Shown here piece after piece: positions 27,304 to 35,157 of a stretch of DNA of 64,000 nucleotides. This DNA is from Candidatus Solirubrobacter pratensis (GTDB taxonomy: Bacteria; Actinomycetota; Thermoleophilia; Solirubrobacterales; Solirubrobacteraceae). How positions within the stretch are numbered: position 1 is the first letter of the stretch; every line of letters starts with the position of its first letter. A model generated the notes under the pieces. It was given only the letters and a program-made list of their open reading frames with translations. It did no database searches and was not told where the DNA came from. The DNA is taken from the NCBI RefSeq assembly GCF_000425945.1, contig NZ_AUEK01000003.1, positions 248,001-312,000 on the forward strand. Reading direction: 5' to 3'. A program made the position numbers and the translations under genes.

Positions 27304-27333
27304 AAGCCCCCGGTAGTCGACCGGGGGCTTTCG
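27304..27333 (+). terminator. Intrinsic terminator of the gyrA-downstream RNA
   Basis: AAGCCCCCGGT (27304-27314) pairs perfectly with ACCGGGGGCTT (27320-27330) around a 5-base loop, followed by TCG; stem of 11 bp. Confidence 0.85.
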
Positions 27334-27504
27334 TCGTTAAGGAGCGCGCCGGGCGGCAAGGCGCGGCGGCAAGGCGCGCGGCCGCGCGATCAACTTCCGG
27401 CGCCGACTAGGAGCGGCCATCGGGGACGCCGGCGCGGCGGGAGTTCTCGCCCCCCGGGCGATAACTCCCACCGGAACGGCCCGAGACGAGCCGCTAGGCG
27501 AGTC
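27334..27504. other. Non-coding gap with repeat copy F
   Basis: Between the RNA terminator and the HNH gene stop. It has short direct repeats (GGGCGGCAAGGCGCG, GGCGGCAAGGCGCG) and, at 27439-27469, a dispersed-repeat core: GGGAGTTCTCGCCC facing GGGCGATAACTCCC. No gene is supported here. Confidence 0.6.
27439..27469. repeat. Dispersed repeat core, copy F
   Basis: GGGAGTT-C-TCGCCC / GGGCGA-TAACTCCC dyad with a CCC centre, the same core as copies A-C. Unlike those it is not placed before a start codon but beyond the 3' end of the HNH gene. Confidence 0.7.
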
Positions 27505-28107
27505 TTAGGCCGCTTCCGGCAGGTACTGGCGCCAGGTCGCCGGGATCGTCGGCGACGCGAGCTGGATGAAGATGTGGGCGCCCGGCGTGCGGGGCTTGGC
27601 GCGCGGGTGCATGTTGATCTGATGCGGGAGCTTGTCGGCCTTGCGCCGGTTGCATGGCGCGCAGGACGCGACGATGTTGTCCCACCCGGACCCGCCGCCC
27701 TTGGAGCGCGGGATCACGTGGTCGACCGTCAGCGAGGTCCTGGCGCCGCAGTACTGGCACTGCCAGCCGTCGCGGGCGAAGACCGCGCGGCGCGTGATCT
27801 TGCGCTTGTGCGTGTCGCGCGGGATGCGGACGTAGGTGACCAGCCGGATCACGACCGGGCGCGGGAGCGAGCCCGTCGCCCAGTGCAGGTCCTGCGTGCC
27901 GATCTCGACGACCTCGGCCTTGTCCTTGAGCAGCAGGACCGTGGCACGACGGACCGTGCACACGTTGATCGGCTCGAACGTGGCGTTGAGCACCAGCACA
28001 CGACCACCACTCCAACGGCTGCTTGAGCCGTCGAACGTAGGTCCGTGCCGCGGGTGATCGTCGAGCGGCACGGACCCCAGTGGGCCTGGGGGCACAGCGG
28101 ATGCCAC
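27505..28107 (-). CDS. HNH endonuclease family protein
   Basis: Predicted nuclease of 200 aa of the conserved actinobacterial/cyanobacterial HNH group. Zinc knuckle CQYCGA and CAPCNRRK flank the catalytic LTVDHVIPRSKGG (His in DHV) and WDNIVASC. The first conserved segment VLVLNATFEPINV starts at about residue 38. GTG at 28107 is supported by a TACACT box 8 bases upstream (leaderless spacing); an internal GTG before VLVLN with GGAG upstream is an alternative giving about 163 aa. Members are housekeeping-like single genes of unknown role rather than restriction enzymes. Confidence 0.85.
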   Translation of the reverse strand: MASAVPPGPLGSVPLDDHPRHGPTFDGSSSRWSGGRVLVLNATFEPINVCTVRRATVLLLKDKAEVVEIGTQDLHWATGSLPRPVVIRLVTYVRIPRDTHKRKITRRAVFARDGWQCQYCGARTSLTVDHVIPRSKGGGSGWDNIVASCAPCNRRKADKLPHQINMHPRAKPRTPGAHIFIQLASPTIPATWRQYLPEAA

Positions 28108-28115
28108 GATTCGGG

Positions 28116-28140
28116 AGTGTAGCGGTCGGTCCCGACCGCT
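28116..28140 (-). promoter_or_regulatory. HNH gene -10 box fused to a perfect inverted repeat
   Basis: TACACT (28116-28121, minus strand) ends 8 bases before the GTG. Its first base is the end of AGCGGTCGG-TC-CCGACCGCT (28121-28140), a 9-bp-arm palindrome starting two bases after the pheA stop. It can act as a pheA terminator hairpin or as an operator over the HNH promoter; there is no T tract. Confidence 0.55.
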
Positions 28141-28142
28141 TT

Positions 28143-28982
28143 TCAGTCAGCGGCCGCGGCGAACGATCCGAGGACTCGAACCACCTCGGCGTGCGTGCGC
28201 AGCTCGGCGACGGCGTCGGCGACCGGCGAGGAGGCCAGCGATCCCTCGAGATCGAGGAAGAACATGTAGCGGCCCATTCCCTGGCGCAGCGGCCGCGACT
28301 CGATCCGCACGAGGTTCACGCCGCGCTTGGCGAAGCCGTCGAGGCAGTCGACGAGCCAGCCGGGGTTGCCCGAGCCGGCGCCCCAGAACACGAGCGCCGT
28401 CTTGGCCGCGCCGGAGGCCGGCGGCGCCGCGGACCCCACCGGCGCGAGCAGGGCGAAGCGCGTGGCGTTGCCCGGCTCGTCCTCGACGCCGGAGGCCAGG
28501 ACCTCGGCGCCGTAGCGCTCGGCCGCCAGTCGCGGGCCGATCGCCGCGCGCCGCCCGTCGGCCGCCGAGGCGACCTCGCGCACGGCGTCCGCCGTCGACG
28601 CCGTCGGGACGATCGCGGCGCCCGGGAGCCGCTCAGCCAGCCAGCGCGCGCACTGCCCCAGCGCCTGCGGATGCGAGAGCACCGTCTCCACCGCGTCCAG
28701 CGAGAGTCCCGGCGGCCCGACGAGGTTGTGCACGACGGGCTGGATGTGCTCGCCGATCAGCTCGACGTCCGGCGCTTCGAGCGCCAGTGCGTCGAGCACC
28801 GGGTCCACCCCGCCCTCCAGCGCATTCTCGAACGGCACGATCGCCCGCTCGACCTGCCCGCGCTGCACCGCGAGCACGACGTCGCGCAGCGTGCCGAGCG
28901 GCACCGCCTCGAGCTCGGGGGCCGCCGCCGCCAGCGCCTCCTCGCTGAACGTGCCGGCAGGACCGAGATACGCGCCGCGCAT
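28143..28982 (-). CDS. pheA: Prephenate dehydratase
   Basis: Converts prephenate to phenylpyruvate in phenylalanine synthesis; 279 aa, monofunctional. The PDT domain (about 1-178) starts AYLGPAGTFSEEA and has the catalytic NATRF motif (GNATRFALL); the C-terminal ACT regulatory domain has the phenylalanine-binding IESRPLRQGMGRYMFFLDLEG segment, so feedback inhibition is expected. No chorismate mutase domain is fused. ATG overlaps the upstream DUF4446 stop by one base (TGATG). Confidence 0.95.
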   Translation of the reverse strand: MRGAYLGPAGTFSEEALAAAAPELEAVPLGTLRDVVLAVQRGQVERAIVPFENALEGGVDPVLDALALEAPDVELIGEHIQPVVHNLVGPPGLSLDAVETVLSHPQALGQCARWLAERLPGAAIVPTASTADAVREVASAADGRRAAIGPRLAAERYGAEVLASGVEDEPGNATRFALLAPVGSAAPPASGAAKTALVFWGAGSGNPGWLVDCLDGFAKRGVNLVRIESRPLRQGMGRYMFFLDLEGSLASSPVADAVAELRTHAEVVRVLGSFAAAAD

Positions 28983-29500
28983 CAGTCGAGCGTGACGGAT
29001 CCGACCTCGCCGGCGAGCGCGAGGCGGACGGCCTCGGCCTCCTCGGGCGAGAGCTCGTGCTCGCCGCGCCCGGCGTGGACCTGCTTGCAGTACATGCGCG
29101 CCGTGTCGCGGTGCGCGATCGTCGAGATCACGACCCCGTTGTGGCCCGCGTCGAGCAGCGCGATCGTCGTCGACTGGTGCCCGGAGAGCTCGCCGTAGGC
29201 GTCGTAGCGGACCAGCGCGCGGTACGCGATCGTGCCGTCGAGCCGGTCCTCGGCCGTGGCCATGCGCTCCTCGAGCCGCGTCACGACCTCCTCGACGTGC
29301 TGGTGCAGCGCCTCGAAGGCGAGCTGCAACTCGCTCGCGTGGGCGATCAGGTCGGTGCTCCCGTACTCGCCGAGGACGACCTGCTGCGCGGAACGCATCC
29401 GGCGCAGGTTCACGGCCAGCACCACGGCGACGATCAGCGCGACCAGCGCGAGGACTCCCGCCGCGAGAGCGACCAGGTCCGACCCTTCCGTCAAGTCCAT
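28982..29500 (-). CDS. DUF4446 family membrane-anchored protein
   Basis: 172 aa with one N-terminal membrane span (LVALAAGVLALVALIVAVVLAV, written here in part: residues 10-31), a coiled-coil-like segment, then the DUF4446 core YRALVRYDAYGELSGHQST and LLDAGHNGVVIST. Family function unknown; it is common near chromosome-partition and wall genes in Gram-positives. Translationally coupled to pheA. Confidence 0.82.
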   Translation of the reverse strand: MDLTEGSDLVALAAGVLALVALIVAVVLAVNLRRMRSAQQVVLGEYGSTDLIAHASELQLAFEALHQHVEEVVTRLEERMATAEDRLDGTIAYRALVRYDAYGELSGHQSTTIALLDAGHNGVVISTIAHRDTARMYCKQVHAGRGEHELSPEEAEAVRLALAGEVGSVTLD

Positions 29501-29552
29501 CCGACGTCGTCCGAGATCAGCGCTTGCGAGGACGGAGGCCGCAACCCGCTCT

Positions 29553-30683
29553 CTACCCGCGCTTGAAGAGCGCCGGGTAGGACGACTTGTTGTTGTCGGT
29601 CTTCTTCTCGCCCGGGACGGGGGCGACGGTGACGCGGATGTTGGCCGAGGTGTTCAGCGGCGGCGTGCGGTTGAGCTTGAGCTGGGCGGTCGCCTTCGCG
29701 CCCTTGGCGATGGAGTCGACCGTCGTGCTGATGGTGATCGGCGAGCTGCTCTCGCTCTCGATCCGCAGCGTCACCTTGACGTTGAACTCGTCGTTGTCGC
29801 CCTGGTTCATGAAGGCGACCTGGAACGTCATGCCCGGCTGGTAGGTGATCTGGTTGGGCGTGCCCGGCTGCAGCGTCTGGTTGCCCACCGACGTCGAGCT
29901 CACGCCGGTGCCGTGCAGGCCGGGGCCGGTCGGCTGCGGCTTGCCGCCGGAGCTGCCGTTCGACGCGCCGCTCGTGAGCTGCTGATCGAGCTTGGAGGCG
30001 ATCACCTGCTGCGAGAGCCAGTCGACGTTGGGCAGGAAGGTGGAGCTCGTGATCGGGGCGGCGATGCTGCGCTTGGCCAGCGCCGCCTTGATGAACGGGA
30101 TCACGCGCGCCTGGTAGAGCACGTCGGACGCGTTGAACGCCGCCATCTGGCCGGCCATCCGCTTGATCGCGGCGTCCGCCTGCTCGCCTGAGTCCCCCAG
30201 CGCGGTGCGGATGTTCTCGGCGATCGACTCGAGTCCGTTCTTGCGCAGCTCCAGCGCGATCAGCAGCGACTGCTGCGCCGGCACCATGTCGTCCGGGACG
30301 CTCAGCTCCTGGCCCTGCTGGAGCGTCCGCTCGGCCTGGACCCGCAGGCTGTTGATGTTCGTCTGCAGCTCCTGCCCGGACGGCTGGCCCTGGCCGAAGA
30401 GCTTGAAGAACTCGCCGCCGGTCTGCTGCGACTCGCCGGCGAGCGCGCTGACTTTGCTGTTGTAGTCCTTGAGCGCGTTCTCGGCCTGGCGACCGCGGCA
30501 GCTCGACACGAACAGTCCGAGGAGGACGACGAGCAGCACGAGACCGAGCCCGAGGAGGGCTCGGCGGATGTAGATCGTCTGTGAATCGGTGGCGGCGCCT
30601 CCGGCCGGACTGCCGCGCCGCGGCCGCGGCCGCCGGCGTTGAGTCGTCCGAAGGGGCTCGTCGTCCTCGTCGAAGAAGGACAC
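29553..30683 (-). CDS. Anchored secreted protein of unknown function
   Basis: 376 aa. A basic cytoplasmic N-terminus (RRRPRPRRG) is followed by one membrane span (LLGLGLVLLVVLLGLFV, residues about 43-59) and a large extracytoplasmic part: a helical region to about residue 230 with Gln/Asn-rich coiled-coil character, a Gly/Ser linker, and a C-terminal beta-rich domain (FQVAFMNQGDNDEFNVKVTL) resembling a CARDB/Ig-like fold. Such proteins occur beside wall-synthesis genes but I cannot name a family. GTG at 30683 has CAGGAG six bases upstream. Divergent from the kinase gene. Confidence 0.75.
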   Translation of the reverse strand: MSFFDEDDEPLRTTQRRRPRPRRGSPAGGAATDSQTIYIRRALLGLGLVLLVVLLGLFVSSCRGRQAENALKDYNSKVSALAGESQQTGGEFFKLFGQGQPSGQELQTNINSLRVQAERTLQQGQELSVPDDMVPAQQSLLIALELRKNGLESIAENIRTALGDSGEQADAAIKRMAGQMAAFNASDVLYQARVIPFIKAALAKRSIAAPITSSTFLPNVDWLSQQVIASKLDQQLTSGASNGSSGGKPQPTGPGLHGTGVSSTSVGNQTLQPGTPNQITYQPGMTFQVAFMNQGDNDEFNVKVTLRIESESSSPITISTTVDSIAKGAKATAQLKLNRTPPLNTSANIRVTVAPVPGEKKTDNNKSSYPALFKRG

Positions 30684-30695
30684 TTTGTCTCCTGC

Positions 30696-30740
30696 GGACC
30701 ACCTCCCAAGCGGGCCGGTGGTCCCGTCGGTCCCAAGGTA
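30696..30740 (-). promoter_or_regulatory. Promoter and leader hairpin of the secreted-protein gene
   Basis: Minus-strand TACCTT (30735-30740) fits a -10 box. The leader can form GGACCACC/GGTGGTCC (30696-30703 with 30717-30724, 13-base loop), ending just before the CAGGAG ribosome-binding site, so it could affect initiation. Confidence 0.45.
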
Positions 30741-30803
30741 CGGCCCCCTCAGGATGACACGGGGTCCGGAGGGAACCGCCGCGCGACGCCGAACCCGGGC
30801 GTG

Positions 30804-32453
30804 ATGGAGACCACGGACGAGCTGCCGGCGGTCGCGCCCGCGCCGCTCGTCCTGGGGCGCTACCGGCTCGGCGAGCGACTCGGGGCCGGCGGCTTCGGGA
30901 CCGTCTACGCGGCGGTCGACGAGCGCCTGCGCCGCCACGTCGCCGTCAAGGTCATCCCCGGCGCCGATGACTGGGATCGTCCCCGCGGTCAGCGCGAGGC
31001 GCTCGCCGCGGCGCGGCTCGACCATCCCGGCGTCGTGGCCGTCTTCGACGCGGGCGAGGACGGCCGCGCGCGCTACCTGATCTCCGAGCTGGTCCATGGC
31101 AAGACGCTCGACCGCCTGAGCGCGCAGGGCGTGCTCTCGGATCGCGACGTGCTGCGGATCGGGCTCGCCCTGTGCGGCGCGCTCGAGCACGCGCACGGGC
31201 GCGGCGTCGTCCATCGGGACGTCAAGCCGCAGAACGTGATCATCCCGGAGGCGCCGCGCTCGGCGGCCGGCGTCGCCAAGCTCGCCGACTTCGGCGTCGC
31301 CCACCTGGCCGGCGACGAGCCGCTGACGCGCACGGGCGACGTCGTCGGGACACTCGCCTACATGGCCCCGGAGCAGGCGGCCGGGCGGCGCGTCGACGAG
31401 CGCGCCGATCTCTACAGCCTCGCGCTCGTGCTGTACGAGGCGCTGGCCGGCCGCAATCCGGTTCGCGCCGGGTCCCCCGCGGCGACCGCAAGGCGCGTCG
31501 GCACGGTGCTCCCGTCGCTGGCCCGCTCGCGCGGTGACCTGCCGCAGGAGCTGGCGGAGGCGATCGACACGGCCCTGCGGCCCGGCCCCGAGGAGCGCGG
31601 GACGCTGGCGGAGCTCGCGCAGGCGCTCGAGGCGGCGCTGTTGGAGGTCTCCGACGAGGGCGGGACCGTCGCGCCGCATCCGCTGGAGCGGCGGGCGCTG
31701 CCCTCGTGGGCGGGGCGCCTGGCGGGAGCGGCGCTCGCGGCCGCGCTCGCCGCGCTCGCGGTGCGATACGCGGCGGGAGGCGGCGACGCTGCGGGGCGGC
31801 GCGCCGGCTCGATCCCCGCGTGGCCCGCCGCCGCCGCGGTGTTCGCGGCGGTCGCCCTCCTCCCCCGGCTCGGCTGGCTGGCGGCGGCCGCGGCCGCGGC
31901 CGCCGTCCTGGCGCGGGATCGTCCCGCCGCCGCGGGCCTCGTGGCGGTCGCCGCGGCGCCGGTGCCGATCCTGCTGCGCCGCCACGGCGCCGCGTGGTCC
32001 GTGCCCGCGCTCGCGCCCGCGCTGGGCGCGGTCGGGCTGGCCGTCGCGTTCCCGGCGCTCGCCGGGCGCGCGCGCACGTGGCTCGCCCGCGCCGCGCTCG
32101 GCGCGCTCGGCGCGTGGTGGCTGTTGCTCGCCGAGGCGGCGCTCCATCGCACCTTCCTGACCGGCGGCGCCGGCTCGCTCGGCGACGTGCTCGCCAGCGG
32201 CGCGCTGCTGTACGCGGCGATCTGGGCGCTCGCCGCCGCGCCGCTGCCATGGCTCGTACGCGGCCGCGCGCTCGTGCCCGACGTCGTGCTCGCCGCCGTG
32301 TGGGCCGGCGCGCTGGGGGCCGCGATGGCGGCCGCGGCGCGGTCCCTCGATGCCCCGGAGCCGCGCGGCCTGACGGCCGGAGCGGCGCTCGCCGGCGTGC
32401 TCGCGCTGGCGCTCCGGGGGCCCATCAGGCATGCCGCGCCGGTGGAGCCTTGA
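30804..32453 (+). CDS. Serine/threonine protein kinase with polytopic membrane C-terminus
   Basis: 549 aa. Hanks-type kinase domain (about 18-285): Gly loop LGAGGFGTVY, Lys49 in HVAVKVI, catalytic VVHRDVKPQN (Asp139), DFG in LADFGVAHL, MAPEQ. Instead of a single span and an ectodomain, the C-terminal half (about 305-545) is Ala/Leu-rich with perhaps eight to ten membrane spans and almost no extracellular domain, so it would sense something in or at the membrane. ATG at 30804 or the GTG one codon before. Faces the secreted-protein gene and precedes the fha-pknB operon. Confidence 0.88.
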   Translation: METTDELPAVAPAPLVLGRYRLGERLGAGGFGTVYAAVDERLRRHVAVKVIPGADDWDRPRGQREALAAARLDHPGVVAVFDAGEDGRARYLISELVHGKTLDRLSAQGVLSDRDVLRIGLALCGALEHAHGRGVVHRDVKPQNVIIPEAPRSAAGVAKLADFGVAHLAGDEPLTRTGDVVGTLAYMAPEQAAGRRVDERADLYSLALVLYEALAGRNPVRAGSPAATARRVGTVLPSLARSRGDLPQELAEAIDTALRPGPEERGTLAELAQALEAALLEVSDEGGTVAPHPLERRALPSWAGRLAGAALAAALAALAVRYAAGGGDAAGRRAGSIPAWPAAAAVFAAVALLPRLGWLAAAAAAAAVLARDRPAAAGLVAVAAAPVPILLRRHGAAWSVPALAPALGAVGLAVAFPALAGRARTWLARAALGALGAWWLLLAEAALHRTFLTGGAGSLGDVLASGALLYAAIWALAAAPLPWLVRGRALVPDVVLAAVWAGALGAAMAAAARSLDAPEPRGLTAGAALAGVLALALRGPIRHAAPVEP

Positions 32454-32488
32454 CGCGGGGCTGGATACTGTGCACCGGCACCATGGCC

Positions 32489-32556
32489 GGTATCCGGGAA
32501 CGGCAATACGCGGGCAAGGCCCGCCAGATCCCGGCGTATTGCCGAGATCGGATACC
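32489..32556. repeat. Long interrupted inverted repeat before fhaA
   Basis: Outer arms GGTATCCG (32489-32496) and CGGATACC (32549-32556); inner arms CGGCAATACGC (32501-32511) and GCGTATTGCCG (32534-32544), all perfect, separated by a 4-base unpaired step and a 22-base top with its own GGGC/GCCC. It is 21 bases from the fhaA start. Confidence 0.85.
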
Positions 32557-32577
32557 CGACGCACCGGGTAGCCGCCC

Positions 32578-33339
32578 ATGAGCGTGCTGCGCAACCTCGA
32601 GTCCAAGCTCGCCGGCCTTGTCGAAGGGACGTTCTCGCGCGCCTTCAAGTCCGAGGTGCGCCCGGTCGAGATCGCGCGCAAGCTCGCGCGCGAGATGGAC
32701 GAGCACACGGTTCAGTCCTTGTCGCGCGTCTATGCGCCCAACGAGTACGCGGTCTGGCTCTCGCCGGACGATCGCGCGCAGTTCGAGGGCTATGAGGAGG
32801 AGCTGGCGCGCGAGCTCTCCGGCTACCTGCTCGAGCACGCGCGGCGCGAGCGGATCGCGCTCGTCACGCAGCCGCAGATCGCGTTCAAGACCGACGAGCG
32901 GCTGCGGCTCGGCGAGTTCGGCATCCAGGCACGGCTCGTGCGGCCGCCGGCGCACGAGCAGGAGCATGCGAGCCAGGGCGACGAGGGGCACACGATGGTC
33001 TACTCGCTCTCCGAGCGCGTGTCGGAGCCGCTGCGCGAGCCCGATCCGCGCCGCGGCAGCGCCCGGCTGGTCGCGAACGGGCGCACGATCGTCGCCGGGC
33101 CCGCTGGGGCGGTCCTGGGGCGCTCGCGCGACTGCGACGTCGTGCTCGACGACCCCAACGTGTCGCGCCACCACGCCGAGGTACGCCCGTCGGGCGGCTC
33201 GTGGATCGTCAACGACCTCGGCTCGACCAACGGCGTCAAGGTCAACGGCCGCAGATTGGAACCCGCCCGCCCCGAGTCCCTCAAGCCGGGGGACGTCATC
33301 GAGCTCGGCACGTCGAGCGTCACCTTCGACCTGGGGTGA
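32578..33339 (+). CDS. fhaA: FhaA-type protein (DUF3662-FHA)
   Basis: 253 aa, cytoplasmic phosphothreonine-reading adaptor. The DUF3662 domain (about 1-120: LESKLAGLVEGTFSRAFKSE, RPVEIARKLAREMD) is followed by a linker and an FHA domain (about 165-250) with the binding loops LGRSRDCDVVLDD, VSRHHAEV and DLGSTNGVKVNG. In mycobacteria FhaA binds phosphorylated MviN and PknB targets in wall synthesis. First gene of a seven-gene operon in the same order as the Mycobacterium locus. Confidence 0.93.
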   Translation: MSVLRNLESKLAGLVEGTFSRAFKSEVRPVEIARKLAREMDEHTVQSLSRVYAPNEYAVWLSPDDRAQFEGYEEELARELSGYLLEHARRERIALVTQPQIAFKTDERLRLGEFGIQARLVRPPAHEQEHASQGDEGHTMVYSLSERVSEPLREPDPRRGSARLVANGRTIVAGPAGAVLGRSRDCDVVLDDPNVSRHHAEVRPSGGSWIVNDLGSTNGVKVNGRRLEPARPESLKPGDVIELGTSSVTFDLG

Positions 33340-33346
33340 ACTGAGG

Positions 33347-33835
33347 ATGGAGCTCGATCCGGTCGCCGTCGGCCTGAAGTTCGGCTTCCTCGCCGTCCTG
33401 TACCTGTTCCTGGTGTGGGTGGCCCGCTCGGCGCTGAAGGACCTGCGGCGCGGCGCGGAGCAGGCCTACGCCGGTCCGAGCGCGGACTACGAGGACGCCA
33501 CCGGGCTGCATTCGGCCTCGGGCGCGCTGGGCGCCGACGGGGGCATGCCGAAGCTGCGCGTGGAGACCGCGCCGGGCCTCCAGGCCGGCTCCGCCTATGA
33601 TCTCAGCGACGGCGCACTGCTCGGTCGAGGAGAGCAAGCCGACATCCAGCTCGAAGATGGATTCGCTTCCTCACGGCACGCGCGGCTCGTCCCGCAAGGG
33701 GATGTGATGGTGTTGGAGGACTTGGGCTCCACGAACGGCACCTACTTGAACGGCGAGCCGCTGCGCGGGCCGCAGCCGCTGCATGCGGGCGACCGCATCC
33801 GTATCGGCGACTCCGAGTTCAGCTTCGAGCGGTGA
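33347..33835 (+). CDS. fhaB: FhaB/FipA-type FHA-domain protein
   Basis: 162 aa with one N-terminal membrane span (LKFGFLAVLYLFLVWVA, residues about 9-25) and a C-terminal FHA domain (about 85-160) with LGRGEQADIQLED, SSRHARL and DLGSTNGTYLNG. Reads phosphothreonine on partners of the linked kinase. The ATG at 33347 follows GAGG. Its stop overlaps the phosphatase start (GTGA), the first of five such 4-base overlaps in this operon. Confidence 0.93.
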   Translation: MELDPVAVGLKFGFLAVLYLFLVWVARSALKDLRRGAEQAYAGPSADYEDATGLHSASGALGADGGMPKLRVETAPGLQAGSAYDLSDGALLGRGEQADIQLEDGFASSRHARLVPQGDVMVLEDLGSTNGTYLNGEPLRGPQPLHAGDRIRIGDSEFSFER

Positions 33836-35157
33836 GCATGTTGAGGATCGCGGAACAGTGGGCCGACTCCAACCTCGGCCTCCAGCGCCAAGGCAACGAG
33901 GACAACTACTTCGTGCGGGCGCCGTTGTTCGTCGTCGCGGACGGCATGGGCGGCGCGCAGTCGGGCGAGGTGGCGTCCGAGATGGCCGTGGCGGCGTTCG
34001 ACCGCGGGCTCCCGGACGGCCCCTCGCCGGCCGAGGGCCTGGTGGCGATCATCGAGAACGCCAACCGCAGCATCCACGAGCGCTCGCGCACCGAGCAGCA
34101 GCGCGCGGGCATGGGCACGACGGTGACGGCGGCGTACGTCGGCGAGGACAGCGTGACGGTCGCGCACGTGGGCGACTCCCGCTGCTACCTCGTCCGCGAC
34201 GGCGAGCTGACCCAGCTCACCGACGACCACTCGCTCGTGTGGGAGCTGGTCAAGCGCGGCAAGCTGACCGAGGAGCAGGCCGAGTCGCATCCGCAGCGCT
34301 CCGTGATCACGCGCGCGCTCGGCCCCGAGCCGAGCGTGCAGGTCGACGTGCAGGAGTACGGGGCGCGCGGCGGCGACCTCTTCCTCGTCTGCTCGGACGG
34401 ACTGACCTCGATGGTCCAGAAGGCCAAGCTCGAGCCACTGCTGACCAACGGCTCGCGGCCGCTGGACGAGCTCGGCCCGGAGCTGATCGCGGCCGCCAAC
34501 GCGGCGGGCGGGCGCGACAACATCACCGTGATCCTGTTCCGGCTCGAGGAGGTCCCGGCGAGCGGCGGCGATCGCCCGGCCGCCGAGGACGGAGCACGGA
34601 GCGACGACGACACGCACGAGTACGCGACCTTCACCGGCGAGGCGGTGACCGAGCCGCGCCAGGGCGTCAGCCGGCCGCAGGAGGAAGGGCCCTCGCGCGC
34701 GAGTGACGCGCAGGAGGCCGAATACCGCGCGTCGGCGACGGTGGCGCTCGCGGCGGTCCGCCCGCGCGCGCAGCCGATCGAGGAGTCCCAGCCGCACGGT
34801 CCGCCGCCCGCGGACGGGCCCGACGGCCGCCGCCGGCGCCGGCGGCGGCTGCTCAGCCCGGGCCGCGTGCTCTTCCTCGGCGCCGTCGTCGGCGTGCTGC
34901 TGGCCCTCTGGCTGGCCACCCGCGAGGTGTACTTCGTCGGCATCGACGAGCAGCGCGGGAACGTCGTGACCGTGTACCAGGGGCTGCCGTACGACCTGCC
35001 GCTCGGCGTCAAGCTGTACAGCCCGGTCGCGCATTCCGGTGTCACCCTGGAGACCGTGCCGCCCGCGCGCCGCAAGGCGTTCACCGACCACAAGCTGCGC
35101 CAGCGCAAGGACGCGGAGAGCCTCGTGCTCGCCGCCGAGCAGGGCCGTCTTCAGTGA
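33832..35157 (+). CDS. pstP: PP2C-type Ser/Thr phosphatase PstP
   Basis: 441 aa. The catalytic PP2C domain (about 1-240) shows NEDNYF, VADGMGGAQSG, VGDSRCYLV, CSDGLT and GGRDNITV with the expected metal Asp residues. Then a long Pro/Arg-rich linker, a span near 345-365 (VLFLGAVVGVLLALWLA) and an external tail of about 75 residues. It dephosphorylates the linked kinases in known systems. GTG at 33832 overlaps fhaB by 4; an ATG two codons later is possible. Coupled to the rodA/ftsW gene by another GTGA overlap. Confidence 0.94.
   Translation: MSMLRIAEQWADSNLGLQRQGNEDNYFVRAPLFVVADGMGGAQSGEVASEMAVAAFDRGLPDGPSPAEGLVAIIENANRSIHERSRTEQQRAGMGTTVTAAYVGEDSVTVAHVGDSRCYLVRDGELTQLTDDHSLVWELVKRGKLTEEQAESHPQRSVITRALGPEPSVQVDVQEYGARGGDLFLVCSDGLTSMVQKAKLEPLLTNGSRPLDELGPELIAAANAAGGRDNITVILFRLEEVPASGGDRPAAEDGARSDDDTHEYATFTGEAVTEPRQGVSRPQEEGPSRASDAQEAEYRASATVALAAVRPRAQPIEESQPHGPPPADGPDGRRRRRRRLLSPGRVLFLGAVVGVLLALWLATREVYFVGIDEQRGNVVTVYQGLPYDLPLGVKLYSPVAHSGVTLETVPPARRKAFTDHKLRQRKDAESLVLAAEQGRLQ

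Larger units (their letters stand above)
27104..27333 (+). ncRNA. Candidate structured RNA downstream of gyrA (unrecognised)
   Basis: About 230 nt between a TAATCT promoter box and a strong intrinsic terminator, with no gene after it on this strand. It is less GC-rich than its surroundings. Stem-loops readable by eye: CCAGC/GCTGG (27177-27190), CACCG/CGGTG with outer CCGG/CCGG (27214-27240), CGGCC-type pairing around 27253-27280, and the terminator. GCCGTCGTC (27224-27232) can instead pair perfectly with GACGACGGC (27270-27278), excluding the 27214-27240 hairpin. The 5' part has a 14-base near-match to the anti-Shine-Dalgarno complement and a 14-codon frame. It does not match tmRNA, SRP RNA, RNase P RNA or a riboswitch consensus that I know. 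Confidence 0.55.

Noticed and set aside
27144-27410. 88-codon frame through the gyrA-downstream RNA and its terminator
   Set aside because: It runs across an intrinsic terminator, has no ribosome-binding site and ends in low-complexity sequence; a structured RNA explains the region better.
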